A DNA stretch of 64,000 bases from assembly GCA_050257855.1 (NCBI GenBank), contig JBLMXQ010000080.1:62001-126000 (forward strand), read 5' to 3'. The notes beneath the pieces are model-generated. The model was not told the DNA's origin and did not search any database. It was given only the letters and a program-made list of their open reading frames with translations. Position numbers and translations under genes: made by a program. This document shows, one piece after another, positions 25,427 to 33,184 of this stretch (its first letter is position 1; each line of letters opens with the position of its first letter). Source of the DNA: JBLMXQ01 sp050257855. Lineage in GTDB: Bacteria > Acidobacteriota > Vicinamibacteria > Vicinamibacterales > CAVVIG01.

Positions 25427-26295
25427 CGTGGCATTCCGCCGCGCGCCGGCTCGAGCGCCTCGAAGCGTCCGTTCCGCTCGACCGGCTCCTGTCCCGCAGC
25501 GAAGATATTGCGGCGGATCTCCTCGAGCGGGGCGCGCCTCCGTCCGAGCGAGGTGTCCTCCTCGGGCGAGACGCCGTCGACGTCGTCGGCGCCGACGGTG
25601 AGCGCGACCTGCGCGAGCTTCGGACCGTAGAGCGACCAGTCCACCTGAATCGACGCCACGTTGTCGACGATCAGCCGCGCCAGCGCGACGCGCTTGACGT
25701 CGTCGTAGCCGGTGGTCGGCACGGCCGGGTTGACCCGGCGCGGCAGCGGCCCGAAGGCACGGATGACCGCGACGTCCCGCTGCAGCGCCGCCACGCGCTT
25801 GAAGAGCACGGGCGCGTCGGCCGACGGCATCTGGTCGACCGTCAGGCGGGCGAGCGCCAGCCCGGCGATGTTGACTTCCTCGATCGACTGCCTGGCGTCC
25901 TGCAGACGATCGACCGGCGCCTCGGCGACGAGCTCGAGGCCGGCGCTGCGCAGCTCTTCGAGCAGGCCACGCAGCGTGAGGCGCTCGCGCGCGGCCACGT
26001 GCTCGAGGTCGGCGAGCGAGAAACCGGAGACCGGGACGCCGCCGGCGCGCGCGGCAACCGCGCGCACGCGGTCCATGGCGGCCGTGCCGCTCGCGGGAAC
26101 GCCGACAATCCGGATTTCGCCGGCCGCCGCCGGCCACACGAGCGGCGCGTGCTCGTCAACGTCGACATCGGCGACGCGGACGAACGTCGTCCGGTTGCCG
26201 TGGCGCTCCCGGCGAAGCTCGTCGGCACGCAGACCGAGGGCGATGATGTCGTGGAAGGCGGAGAGCTCGGCGATCTCGGCGTCGGTGAGAGGCAT
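25423..26295 (-). CDS. MqnE-like protein lacking all cysteines (degenerate radical SAM fold)
   Basis: A 290-residue protein whose C-terminal two thirds follow MqnE/MqnC: the DDVKRVALARLIVDNVASIQVDWSL region, YGPKLAQVALTVGADDVDG, and an end of the type IRRNIFAAGQEPVERNGRFEAL. Where the family has the CX3CX2C cluster, this protein has only TTFVRVADVDVDE, and the whole chain contains no cysteine, so it cannot hold the radical SAM cluster. It is shorter than MqnE (usually about 360-390). The frame is open and coupled to mqnA by a GTGA overlap, so it is unlikely to be a pseudogene. Possible roles are an inactive partner of a radical SAM enzyme or a new activity. ATG at 26295 is chosen over a TTG three codons upstream. 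Confidence 0.75.
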   Translation of the reverse strand: MPLTDAEIAELSAFHDIIALGLRADELRRERHGNRTTFVRVADVDVDEHAPLVWPAAAGEIRIVGVPASGTAAMDRVRAVAARAGGVPVSGFSLADLEHVAARERLTLRGLLEELRSAGLELVAEAPVDRLQDARQSIEEVNIAGLALARLTVDQMPSADAPVLFKRVAALQRDVAVIRAFGPLPRRVNPAVPTTGYDDVKRVALARLIVDNVASIQVDWSLYGPKLAQVALTVGADDVDGVSPEEDTSLGRRRAPLEEIRRNIFAAGQEPVERNGRFEALEPARGGMPR

Positions 26296-26320
26296 GGAAA
26301 CCAATCACCGATCTTATCAA

Positions 26321-26356
26321 AGTACAACGGACACAAAGGGTACAAAGGACACAAGG
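26321..26356 (-). repeat. CACAAAGGA-type word array upstream of the menaquinone operon
   Basis: On the plus strand this reads as consecutive 9-nt words ending in AAGG or ACGG (ACACAAAGG, GTACAAAGG, ACACAAGGG). It lies 26 bases upstream of the MqnE-like start and downstream of the BON-domain gene. A TGATAAGAT sequence on the minus strand right after it could act as a weak extended -10 for the operon. Confidence 0.6.
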
Positions 26357-26403
26357 GCGCAGCGGGAGCCCGCGTCCTTTGTTCCCTTCCGTGACCTTGT
26401 CGT

Positions 26404-27057
26404 CTACGGTACGACGACGAGATGATCCTCGACTCGCGTGACGCCCGGGGCCGCCCAGGCGGCGCGCTCGGCTTCGTCGCGCTCGATCAGCGAGTGGACG
26501 GTGCCGCGCAGCACGACGGTGCCGTCGTGGGTCTCCACTTTCACGCGCTCGGCATCCACTTCGGCGCTGCGCTTGAACGCGTTCTCGATCTTGGCCCTGA
26601 CGTCGCCCGGCGCGACGTGCGGCTTGACGACAATCGAGTTGTTCACGCCCTTGACGCCGTACAGATGCTGGACGGCCCGGTCGGCGGCGGCTTTCTGGTA
26701 CTGCCACGCCACCGTCCCGTTGAGCGTCACCCAGCCGTTGCGGACCGTCGCCTTCACGGACCCGTCCGGAATGGCGCTGTCCCACTCGAGCGCGTTCGCG
26801 ACCGCCTGCGCGATGGCAGGATCGGCGCGGGCTGTCTTCTCGTCCGGCGCGACCGTGAGATCGTTGGCCACCGCACGGACGCCGAACACGTGCCGCGTCG
26901 TGCGCTCGGCCAGCCATTTCTCGCGAAGCGTCCCCACCTCGCCGCGCAGCGTCACGACGCCGTCGTCAACCGAGACGCCGACGTCGGCTGCGTCGACGCC
27001 CGGCTCCCATTCGAGCGCCTGAAGCACCTCCTCCTGGAGCTGCCTGTCGGTCCTCAT
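26404..27057 (-). CDS. Triple BON-domain protein
   Basis: A 217-residue protein built of three consecutive BON domains (about residues 5-70, 78-145 and 150-217), each with the VxVxDGxVTLxGxV core and a VxxVxNxLxV end. BON domains bind phospholipids and are found in periplasmic stress proteins such as OsmY. No signal peptide is visible at the chosen start, so location is uncertain. An AAAGGAG ribosome binding site eight bases upstream of ATG 27057 fixes the start. It lies just upstream of the menaquinone operon, but a functional link is not evident. Confidence 0.88.
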   Translation of the reverse strand: MRTDRQLQEEVLQALEWEPGVDAADVGVSVDDGVVTLRGEVGTLREKWLAERTTRHVFGVRAVANDLTVAPDEKTARADPAIAQAVANALEWDSAIPDGSVKATVRNGWVTLNGTVAWQYQKAAADRAVQHLYGVKGVNNSIVVKPHVAPGDVRAKIENAFKRSAEVDAERVKVETHDGTVVLRGTVHSLIERDEAERAAWAAPGVTRVEDHLVVVP

Positions 27058-27209
27058 GACGCATCTCCTTTCCACGTCGCCACGCCGCCGAAACTTCGTC
27101 GGGCGCCAGGGCTGTCACCGGCTTTCCGGCGCGGGACACACCTCGATAGCACCCGTTTCCGCGTCGCGAGAACGCGCACTGACGTGCGATGCAAGAGTCC
27201 TGCTGACGA

Positions 27210-27764
27210 CTACGACAACGACGGCCCGAATGCCAGACCGATTACGACCGCGATTGCCGTGGCGAGCACCCATCCCAGCACGCAGACGGCGACCGCTCGC
27301 GACGTGGAGGTGTAGTCCAGTGCCTGACGGACGGCGACGATCGTCGCGGCGATCATCCAGACCGACGTGATGACGAACGTGGGAATGGCGGCCCCGGGGA
27401 GGATGGCGAACACTCGAAGGAGCCCGGGCGTGGCCGCGAAGCCGAGCGTGCGCAGCAGTTCCCCGACGTCGGCTCTCGTCTGGGCCTCCGGCAGGAGGCG
27501 CGAACCGATCTCGAACGTCAGCAGCGCCCACGCGGCCCATGCCAGCAGCGACAGCGTGCAGATGAACGCGACGTTGGCGACGCTGACGCCGCCCAGGTTT
27601 CCTGAACCGAAACCAGCGGCGAGACTCGACAGGAGCACGACCGCGAGCGCCTGCCCCGTTGCGCCGCGATCCGCCTCCACCTCTTCGTAGATGGCGGTGT
27701 CGAGCGCGGCTGCGCCGATGAGCCGTTGCAGGAAGCTGTTGGTGGACGTGGTTGTGGTCGCCAT
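27210..27764 (-). CDS. Yip1-like integral membrane protein
   Basis: A 184-residue protein with about five hydrophobic segments, starting with a cytoplasmic N-terminus MATTTTSTNSFLQRLIGAAALD followed by a Glu-rich YEEVEAD segment. The layout and the RTLGFAATPGLLRVFAILPG segment resemble the Yip1 domain family of small membrane proteins with no established bacterial function. A GGAG six bases before ATG 27764 supports this start rather than an ATG four codons upstream. It is separated from ubiD by a 126-base spacer. Confidence 0.7.
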   Translation of the reverse strand: MATTTTSTNSFLQRLIGAAALDTAIYEEVEADRGATGQALAVVLLSSLAAGFGSGNLGGVSVANVAFICTLSLLAWAAWALLTFEIGSRLLPEAQTRADVGELLRTLGFAATPGLLRVFAILPGAAIPTFVITSVWMIAATIVAVRQALDYTSTSRAVAVCVLGWVLATAIAVVIGLAFGPSLS

Positions 27765-27890
27765 GTCGGTCTCCATGCAAGCAGCTTGCTAGCCCGGCGG
27801 CATCGAAATCCGGATATCTTCGGGCCGGAAAGGGACTGGACGTACGGAAAGCCGGCGGCCGGAGCAGCGGCGGCAGGCACCCCGGGGCGC

Positions 27891-29333
27891 TCAGCGGCTC
27901 AGCTTCGCGACAATCTCGAGCGCGCGGCGTCCGGCCGCTTCGGTCGTCACGACGCGTTCCGGCCACTTGCGCGTGTAACCCTCGGAGGCCCACGGACGCG
28001 TCGCGTCGATCCCCATCTTGCCGCCGTATGCGGGCAGATCCGCGGCGTCGTCGAGGTCGTCGACCGGCCCGCGCACGATTTCGACGTCGCGAATTGGGTC
28101 CGTGTGCGTGCCGACGATCCACGCGACCTGGCTCAGGTCGTGGACGTCCACGTCACGGTCGACGACGACGATCGTTTTCGAGAACATCAGCTGCCCGAGG
28201 CCCCAGAACGCGTTCATGATCTTGCGCGCGTGCCCCGGATACCGCTTGTCGATCGATACGATGACGAGATTGTGAAAGATTCCCTCGGCCGGGAAGTGCA
28301 TGTCGACGATTTCCGGCAGCGTCTTCCGGAGCATGGGGAGGAAGATGCGCTCGCTCGCGAGCCCGAGGTAGTAGTCCTCCTGCGGTGGCACGCCGACGAC
28401 GGTCGTCAGGTAGACAGGCCGCGTGCGATGCGTGATGCACGTGAGATGGAAGACGGGAAAATCGTCCGGCTGCGAGTAAAGGCCGGTGTGATCGCCGAAG
28501 GGGCCCTCCCGCCGGCGCTCGCCGGGCTCGACATAGCCTTCCAGCACGATCTGCGAGCTCGCAGGCACCTCGAGATCGATCGTGACGCATTTGACGAGCT
28601 CGATGCGTCGGCGCGCGAGGAAGCCGGCGAGCAGGAGTTCGTCGACGCCCTCTGGCATCGGCGCCGTCGCGCAATACGGGAGCACCGGCTCGGGGCCGAG
28701 CGCGACGGCCACCTCGAGCCGCCGGCCGAGGCGTTCGGCGACGCGATGATGCTGCGCGCCGCCCTTGTGCCGCTGCCAGTGCATGCCGGTCGTGCGGCCG
28801 TCGAACACCTGCATGCGGTAGGTGCCGACGTTGCGGCCGCCGGTCTCCGGGTCCCTGGTGAAGACGATCGGGAACGTGACGTAGCGGCCGCCATCCCCGG
28901 GCCAGCACCTGAGGATGGGCAGGTCGTCGAGCAGCCCGTCGCGGCGCACGATCTCCTGGCACGGCGCGTCCTTGACGGTCTTCGGCATCAGGTCACGCAG
29001 ACGGCCGACCATCGGGAGCATCCTGATCGCGTCCATGATGCCTTCGGGCATCTGGGGCGTCATCAGCTCGTCGATCTCGCCGGCCAGGTCGTCCAGCCGC
29101 TTGACGCCGAGCGCGAGGCACATGCGCTCGGTCGACCCGTACAGGTTGCTGGCGACCGGAATATCGAAGCCGGTCGGCTTCTCGAAGAGCAATGCCGGCC
29201 CTCCGCCCGGGAGCTTGCACACTCGATCCGTGACCGCTGCAATCTCCAGTTCGGGACTCACCGGGTCGGCAACGCGCGCCAGCAGTTCCCGCGCGTCGAG
29301 GTCAGCAAGGAATGCGTTGAGGTCGGCGTACAT
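27891..29333 (-). CDS. ubiD: UbiD-family decarboxylase, probable MqnL
   Basis: A 480-residue UbiD-type (de)carboxylase using prenylated FMN. It shows the PVASNLYGSTERM block near residue 60, GTYRMQVFDGRTTGMHWQRHKGGA, and the catalytic EGPFGDHTGLYSQP block with the conserved Glu and Asp. The VVDRDVDVHDLSQVAW block binds the cofactor phosphate and metal. With ubiX and the mqn operon on the same strand, decarboxylation of a prenylated naphthoate is the most likely job. Family length is 450-500, in agreement. Confidence 0.93.
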   Translation of the reverse strand: MYADLNAFLADLDARELLARVADPVSPELEIAAVTDRVCKLPGGGPALLFEKPTGFDIPVASNLYGSTERMCLALGVKRLDDLAGEIDELMTPQMPEGIMDAIRMLPMVGRLRDLMPKTVKDAPCQEIVRRDGLLDDLPILRCWPGDGGRYVTFPIVFTRDPETGGRNVGTYRMQVFDGRTTGMHWQRHKGGAQHHRVAERLGRRLEVAVALGPEPVLPYCATAPMPEGVDELLLAGFLARRRIELVKCVTIDLEVPASSQIVLEGYVEPGERRREGPFGDHTGLYSQPDDFPVFHLTCITHRTRPVYLTTVVGVPPQEDYYLGLASERIFLPMLRKTLPEIVDMHFPAEGIFHNLVIVSIDKRYPGHARKIMNAFWGLGQLMFSKTIVVVDRDVDVHDLSQVAWIVGTHTDPIRDVEIVRGPVDDLDDAADLPAYGGKMGIDATRPWASEGYTRKWPERVVTTEAAGRRALEIVAKLSR

Positions 29334-29357
29334 AAGGACGCTAGTACATCACGGAAA

Positions 29358-29382
29358 CCGCGAAGTCACGAAGATCACGAAG
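29358..29382. repeat. CACGAAG word array between ubiD and oxidoreductase gene
   Basis: Three words of the form GTCACGAAG / ATCACGAAG in about 25 bases, 24 bases upstream of the ubiD ATG. This is the G-containing version of the CACAAAGGA word seen elsewhere in the window. Confidence 0.5.
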
Positions 29383-29457
29383 GCGGGTCGAAGCGCCGGC
29401 GCGCGGTGCCAGCGGCGAGGCGCTTCCACACGCGCGCCAGCCATCTGCCCTTCGTGG

Positions 29458-30399
29458 CTACCGTCTTGCGGATGCGGCCATCTTCTCGGTGATCTCGGTC
29501 GCCAGCGCCAGCGCGCGACGGCCGTCCTCGCCCGTCACCGCGGGCGCCCGCCGCGTCCTGGCCGCCTCCACGAAATCGGCCAGCTCCCGCCTGAGCGGCT
29601 CCTCGCTGGCGACCGGTACGTCTCCGCCTTCGATGGACGGCATCGGGCCACTCCCCTTCACCAGCCGCCAGACCTCGAGCTTCTGGGCCGCGTAGTCGAT
29701 GGAAAGGTATGCCATCGGCTGGAAGAACCGGATCTTCCGGACCCGATCGCGGCTGATCCGGCTCGCGGTGACGTTGGCGATGCAGCCGTTGGCGAACCGG
29801 AGCCGGGCGTTGGCGATGTCGACCCGGCCGGTCAGCACCGGCACGCCGACCGCCTCGATCGACTCGACGTCGGCCTTCACGAGCGACAGGACGACATCGA
29901 GGTCGTGAATCATCAGGTCGAACACGACGTCGATGTCGAGGCTGCGTTCGGGGAAGGTGCCGAGCCGGTGGACCTCGATGAAGCGCGGATCGGTCAGGAG
30001 CGCTCGCGCAGCCTCCACCGCCGGATTGAAGCGCTCGGTGTGTCCGACCGCCAGCGGCACGCCGGCGCGGGCGGCGGCAGCGATCACGCGATCGGCTTCC
30101 ACGACGGTCCGCGCCATCGGCTTCTCGATGAGCACCGCGGCGCCGGCCTCGATGAACGGCAGCGCGATGTCGGCGTGCTGCTGCGTGGGCACGGCGAGGG
30201 TGACCGCATCGACCTCGCCGACGACCTCGCGATAGTCGGTCAGCGCGCGCGTCCCGCACGCCGTCGCAACCTCCGCGGCGCGCGCGGCGTTGGTGTCCAC
30301 GACGGCGACCAGCTGCGCGCCGGCGAGCGAAGCCAGGATGCGCGCGTGGTTCCGGCCGTGGTGCCCGACGCCGACGACCGCGGTGCGCACGGCGGCCAT
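29458..30399 (-). CDS. Gfo/Idh/MocA-family oxidoreductase in the lipid A block
   Basis: A 313-residue NAD(P)-dependent oxidoreductase. The Rossmann motif VVGVGHHGRNHARIL is at the N-terminus, EKPMA and GHTERFNPA are classic family blocks, and the C-terminal beta-sheet region follows. Genes of this family next to lpxA include gnnA, which oxidises the 3''-hydroxyl of UDP-GlcNAc so an amine can be installed for amide-linked lipid A. That role is an inference here because the partner aminotransferase gnnB is not in the window. It lies seven bases downstream of lpxI. Confidence 0.85.
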   Translation of the reverse strand: MAAVRTAVVGVGHHGRNHARILASLAGAQLVAVVDTNAARAAEVATACGTRALTDYREVVGEVDAVTLAVPTQQHADIALPFIEAGAAVLIEKPMARTVVEADRVIAAAARAGVPLAVGHTERFNPAVEAARALLTDPRFIEVHRLGTFPERSLDIDVVFDLMIHDLDVVLSLVKADVESIEAVGVPVLTGRVDIANARLRFANGCIANVTASRISRDRVRKIRFFQPMAYLSIDYAAQKLEVWRLVKGSGPMPSIEGGDVPVASEEPLRRELADFVEAARTRRAPAVTGEDGRRALALATEITEKMAASARR

Positions 30400-30405
30400 G
30401 ACGGG

Positions 30406-31227
30406 CTACGCCCGGGGCCGCCCGACGATGGCGATGCCCGCCTCGTCGGCCGCCTCGACGACGGCGTCGCCGTCGATCATGAGCGTCCTGCCGGCGTCGA
30501 CGGAGAGCGCGTCCGCGCCGGCCGCTTTCATCGCCTCGATCGTCGCCACGCCGACGACAGGCACGTCGAACCGCATGTCCTGGTTCGGCTTCGCCACCTT
30601 GACGATCCGCACCCCGGCGCCGGCCAGCTGGCCGGCGCGCGCGATGACGGCGTCGGTCCCTTCCATCGCTTCGACGGCCACGACGGCGCGCGACTTGACC
30701 GCGATCGTCTGGCCGATGTCCAGCCCCGCGATCGCGTCCGCTACGCCGTAGCCGAACTCGAGGTCCCCGCGCGGCTCGTCGCCGGGCGCGCGCCGCGTCA
30801 GCACGCCCTCGCGCGCCAGGAGCGGCGCGAGGAACACCGTCGAGTCGACGAGCTCGATACCGTGGTCGCGCAGCACGTCGGCGATGCCCGAGATCAGCGC
30901 GTCGGTGTTCTTCGCCTTCAGCCGGGTGAGGACGCCGAGCAGGGTCAGGTCGGGCACGATGTCGGCGAACAGCTTCGTGTGCCTGACCTGTCCGGCCATG
31001 ACGGCCTGCGACGCGCCGGCCCGATTCAGGATCTTGATGCACCTGCCGAGCTGGCCGAGGGACACCCAGTGCACCGGCGCCGCCGGTGGCCGCGCCGCCG
31101 CGTCCGCCAGATCCGGAAACGCCTCTTCTTTGATGGCGATGATGGTGACGTCGTGCCCCGCGCGGCGCGCGGCGTCGAGGACGAGGAAGGGGAACCGGCC
31201 GTTGCCGGCAATCAACCCGAGACGCAT
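30406..31227 (-). CDS. lpxI: UDP-2,3-diacylglucosamine pyrophosphatase LpxI
   Basis: A 273-residue LpxI (DUF1009) enzyme that cleaves UDP-2,3-diacylglucosamine to lipid X, replacing LpxH. LIAGNGRFPFLVLDAARRAG is the N-terminal block. MAGQVRHTKLF, ELVDSTVFL and RVVVAVEAMEGTDAVI-like AVVAVEAMEGTDAVI are typical. The C-terminus ends with FDVPVVGVATIEAM...AGRTLMID. It lies 13 bases downstream of the fabZ-lpxA gene. Confidence 0.95.
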   Translation of the reverse strand: MRLGLIAGNGRFPFLVLDAARRAGHDVTIIAIKEEAFPDLADAAARPPAAPVHWVSLGQLGRCIKILNRAGASQAVMAGQVRHTKLFADIVPDLTLLGVLTRLKAKNTDALISGIADVLRDHGIELVDSTVFLAPLLAREGVLTRRAPGDEPRGDLEFGYGVADAIAGLDIGQTIAVKSRAVVAVEAMEGTDAVIARAGQLAGAGVRIVKVAKPNQDMRFDVPVVGVATIEAMKAAGADALSVDAGRTLMIDGDAVVEAADEAGIAIVGRPRA

Positions 31228-31240
31228 GACGAGCGGCCGA

Positions 31241-32494
31241 TCATTCCTCGGCCAGCACCTCTTCCGCGCGGCGGCTGGGCCGGCGGAGGATGACACCGCG
31301 TTGCGACGACCGGATGAAGTCGATCAGGTACTGCACCTCGGCGCACTGGAGCGACCGGTCGTCCTGGATGTGCTGGAGCGCGCTCGTGGTGTTCAGCTTC
31401 GACTGGAGCAGGTACCGGAACGACCGTTTCAGCTTGGCGACGACGTCGGGTGGAAAGCGGCGGCGGACGAGCCCGATCGTGTTCAGGCCGAAGATGCGCG
31501 CCGGACGGCTGCCGACGGTCCGCGCGAAAGGCAGCGCGTCCTTGGTCACGACCGAGTAGCCGCCGATGAATGCATGGCGGCCGACCCGGCAGAACTGGTG
31601 CACGCCGGAGCCGGCGCTGATGTTCGCGAAGTCCTCGACGGTCACGTGCCCGCCGAGCGTCGCCATGTTGCCGAAAATCGTATCGTTGCCGACGTGGCAG
31701 TCGTGCGCCACGTGGACGTACGCCATGAAGACGTTCCGGTCGCCGATGCTCGTGATGCCGCCGCCGCCGCGCGTGCCGCGGTGGATCGTCACGAACTCGC
31801 GGACGATGTTGTTCCGGCCGATGACGAGCCGCGTCTCCTCGCCTCTGAACTTGAGATCCTGCGGCACGAGCCCGACCGACGCGAACGGGTAGATTTCGGT
31901 CCGCTCTCCGATCTCGGTCCAGCCGTCGACGACCGACGAGGCGCCAATCCGGCAGTGGCACCCGATGCTCACGTGCTCGCCGATCGTCACGTGCGGGCCG
32001 ATGGTCGTACCCTCGCCAATCCGCGCGGCGGGGTGGACGTTGGCGGTCGGATGGATATCGGTGCGATCCGGATCGAGCCCGAGGAGCAGCTCCGCCTCCG
32101 CGACGACGTGCTCGCCGACATAGGCCGTGGCCTTCGCGCGCGCGAGCGAGGCGCGGCGCCGGCCGAGCGCAATCTCGAGCCGCAGCCGATCACCCGGCAC
32201 GACCTGCCGGCGGAACTTCGCGTCGTTCACGCCGCGCAGGTAGACGCGGGCGTTGGGCGGGGCCTCTTCGCGATGCAGGAGCAGGATGGCGGCCACCTGC
32301 GCCAGCGCCTCGAGCATGAGGACCGCCGGCAGCAGGGGCGCCCCGGGGAAATGACCCTGGAAGAACTCTTCGTTGACGGTGACGTTCTTGACTGCCACGA
32401 GGCGCCGCCCCGCGTCGTGCTCCGTGATGGCGTCGACGAGCAGCGAGGGGTAGCGGTAGCAGAGCCGATCGAGCAGGATCGGGATGTTCGGCAA
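31241..32494 (-). CDS. lpxA: FabZ-LpxA fusion: hydroxyacyl-ACP dehydratase plus UDP-GlcNAc acyltransferase
   Basis: A 417-residue two-domain protein. Residues 1-145 are a hotdog-fold FabZ domain with GHFPGAPLLPAVLMLEALAQ, in which H48 and E62 keep the 14-residue spacing of the catalytic pair. Residues about 145-400 are LpxA, a left-handed beta-helix with hexapeptide repeats (IGPHVTIGEHVSIGCHC) and the catalytic His in HVAHDCHVGN (H264). The C-terminal helical domain ends LIDFIRSSQRG. It both makes unsaturated acyl-ACP and adds hydroxyacyl chains to UDP-GlcNAc. The start is TTG five bases after the ompH stop. The single frame is intact throughout. Confidence 0.94.
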   Translation of the reverse strand: MPNIPILLDRLCYRYPSLLVDAITEHDAGRRLVAVKNVTVNEEFFQGHFPGAPLLPAVLMLEALAQVAAILLLHREEAPPNARVYLRGVNDAKFRRQVVPGDRLRLEIALGRRRASLARAKATAYVGEHVVAEAELLLGLDPDRTDIHPTANVHPAARIGEGTTIGPHVTIGEHVSIGCHCRIGASSVVDGWTEIGERTEIYPFASVGLVPQDLKFRGEETRLVIGRNNIVREFVTIHRGTRGGGGITSIGDRNVFMAYVHVAHDCHVGNDTIFGNMATLGGHVTVEDFANISAGSGVHQFCRVGRHAFIGGYSVVTKDALPFARTVGSRPARIFGLNTIGLVRRRFPPDVVAKLKRSFRYLLQSKLNTTSALQHIQDDRSLQCAEVQYLIDFIRSSQRGVILRRPSRRAEEVLAEE

Positions 32495-32499
32495 CGCAG

Positions 32500-33114
32500 T
32501 TACGGCTTGCCGTCCGTCTTCGCTGTGGCCGCGTCGAGCTTCTTGACCGCCTCCATCGTCAGGTCGATGCCGGGCTCGTGCCAGATGACGCCAGCGTCGG
32601 CGACGCTCAGGAGCAGCTGCAGCCCCTTCTCCTTCGAGAGCGCCTCGAGGACCGGGAACAGCTTCTTCTGGAAGCTCTGTTGCAGCTCCTGCTGCAGCTC
32701 GTTGACCTCGGCCTGCGCGTCCTGCTGGAAGCGCTGCGCCTCGACCTGCTCCCGCTCGATCTCCTTCTCGAGCTGCGTGCGCGCGGCGTCGTTCATCATG
32801 CTGCCGCCGGTCTGCAGCTTCTGCTGGTTCGCCTGAATCTCCTTCTGCTTCTCGGCGGCTTCCGCCTGCTTCTTCTGAATCAGCGCCTGCACCCTGCCCG
32901 ACGACGCCTTGCCCTCGGCCGACAGGCTCGCGATCTGCTGCAGGTTGACGATCGCGATCTTCGCGCCCTGCGGAAACGGCGCCGGCGGCTGCGGCGCGGG
33001 CGCGGGTGTCGGCGAGGGTGGCGGAGTCTGCACGGGCGCCGGCTTGGCCTGGGCAAACGCGGGGCCGGCGCTCAGGGCGAACGCGAGCGTCGCGGCGAGG
33101 GCGAAACCTTTCAT
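32500..33114 (-). CDS. ompH: OmpH/Skp-family periplasmic chaperone
   Basis: A 204-residue protein with a cleavable signal peptide (MKGFALAATLAFALSAGPAFAQ) and a Pro-rich linker. A KIAIVNLQQI beta strand and a long Gln/Glu/Lys coiled coil follow, and the C-terminal strand ends LLSVADAGVIWHEP..DLT. Skp chaperones escort outer-membrane proteins to the BAM complex; bamA is the gene just upstream. An AAAGGA lies nine bases before ATG 33114, so this start is used. The linker before the domain is longer than usual. Confidence 0.93.
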   Translation of the reverse strand: MKGFALAATLAFALSAGPAFAQAKPAPVQTPPPSPTPAPAPQPPAPFPQGAKIAIVNLQQIASLSAEGKASSGRVQALIQKKQAEAAEKQKEIQANQQKLQTGGSMMNDAARTQLEKEIEREQVEAQRFQQDAQAEVNELQQELQQSFQKKLFPVLEALSKEKGLQLLLSVADAGVIWHEPGIDLTMEAVKKLDAATAKTDGKP

Positions 33115-33184
33115 TACGCTGTGTCCTTTCGTAAGCACACGTATAAGCCGTTCATTCTATACCAACTCAGCCGAACGGCAGGGC

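Noticed and set aside
25423..26295. Pseudogene explanation for the MqnE-like gene
   Set aside because: The frame is intact from ATG to a stop that overlaps mqnA, and the C-terminal landmarks are well kept; a decaying gene would show stops or frameshifts.
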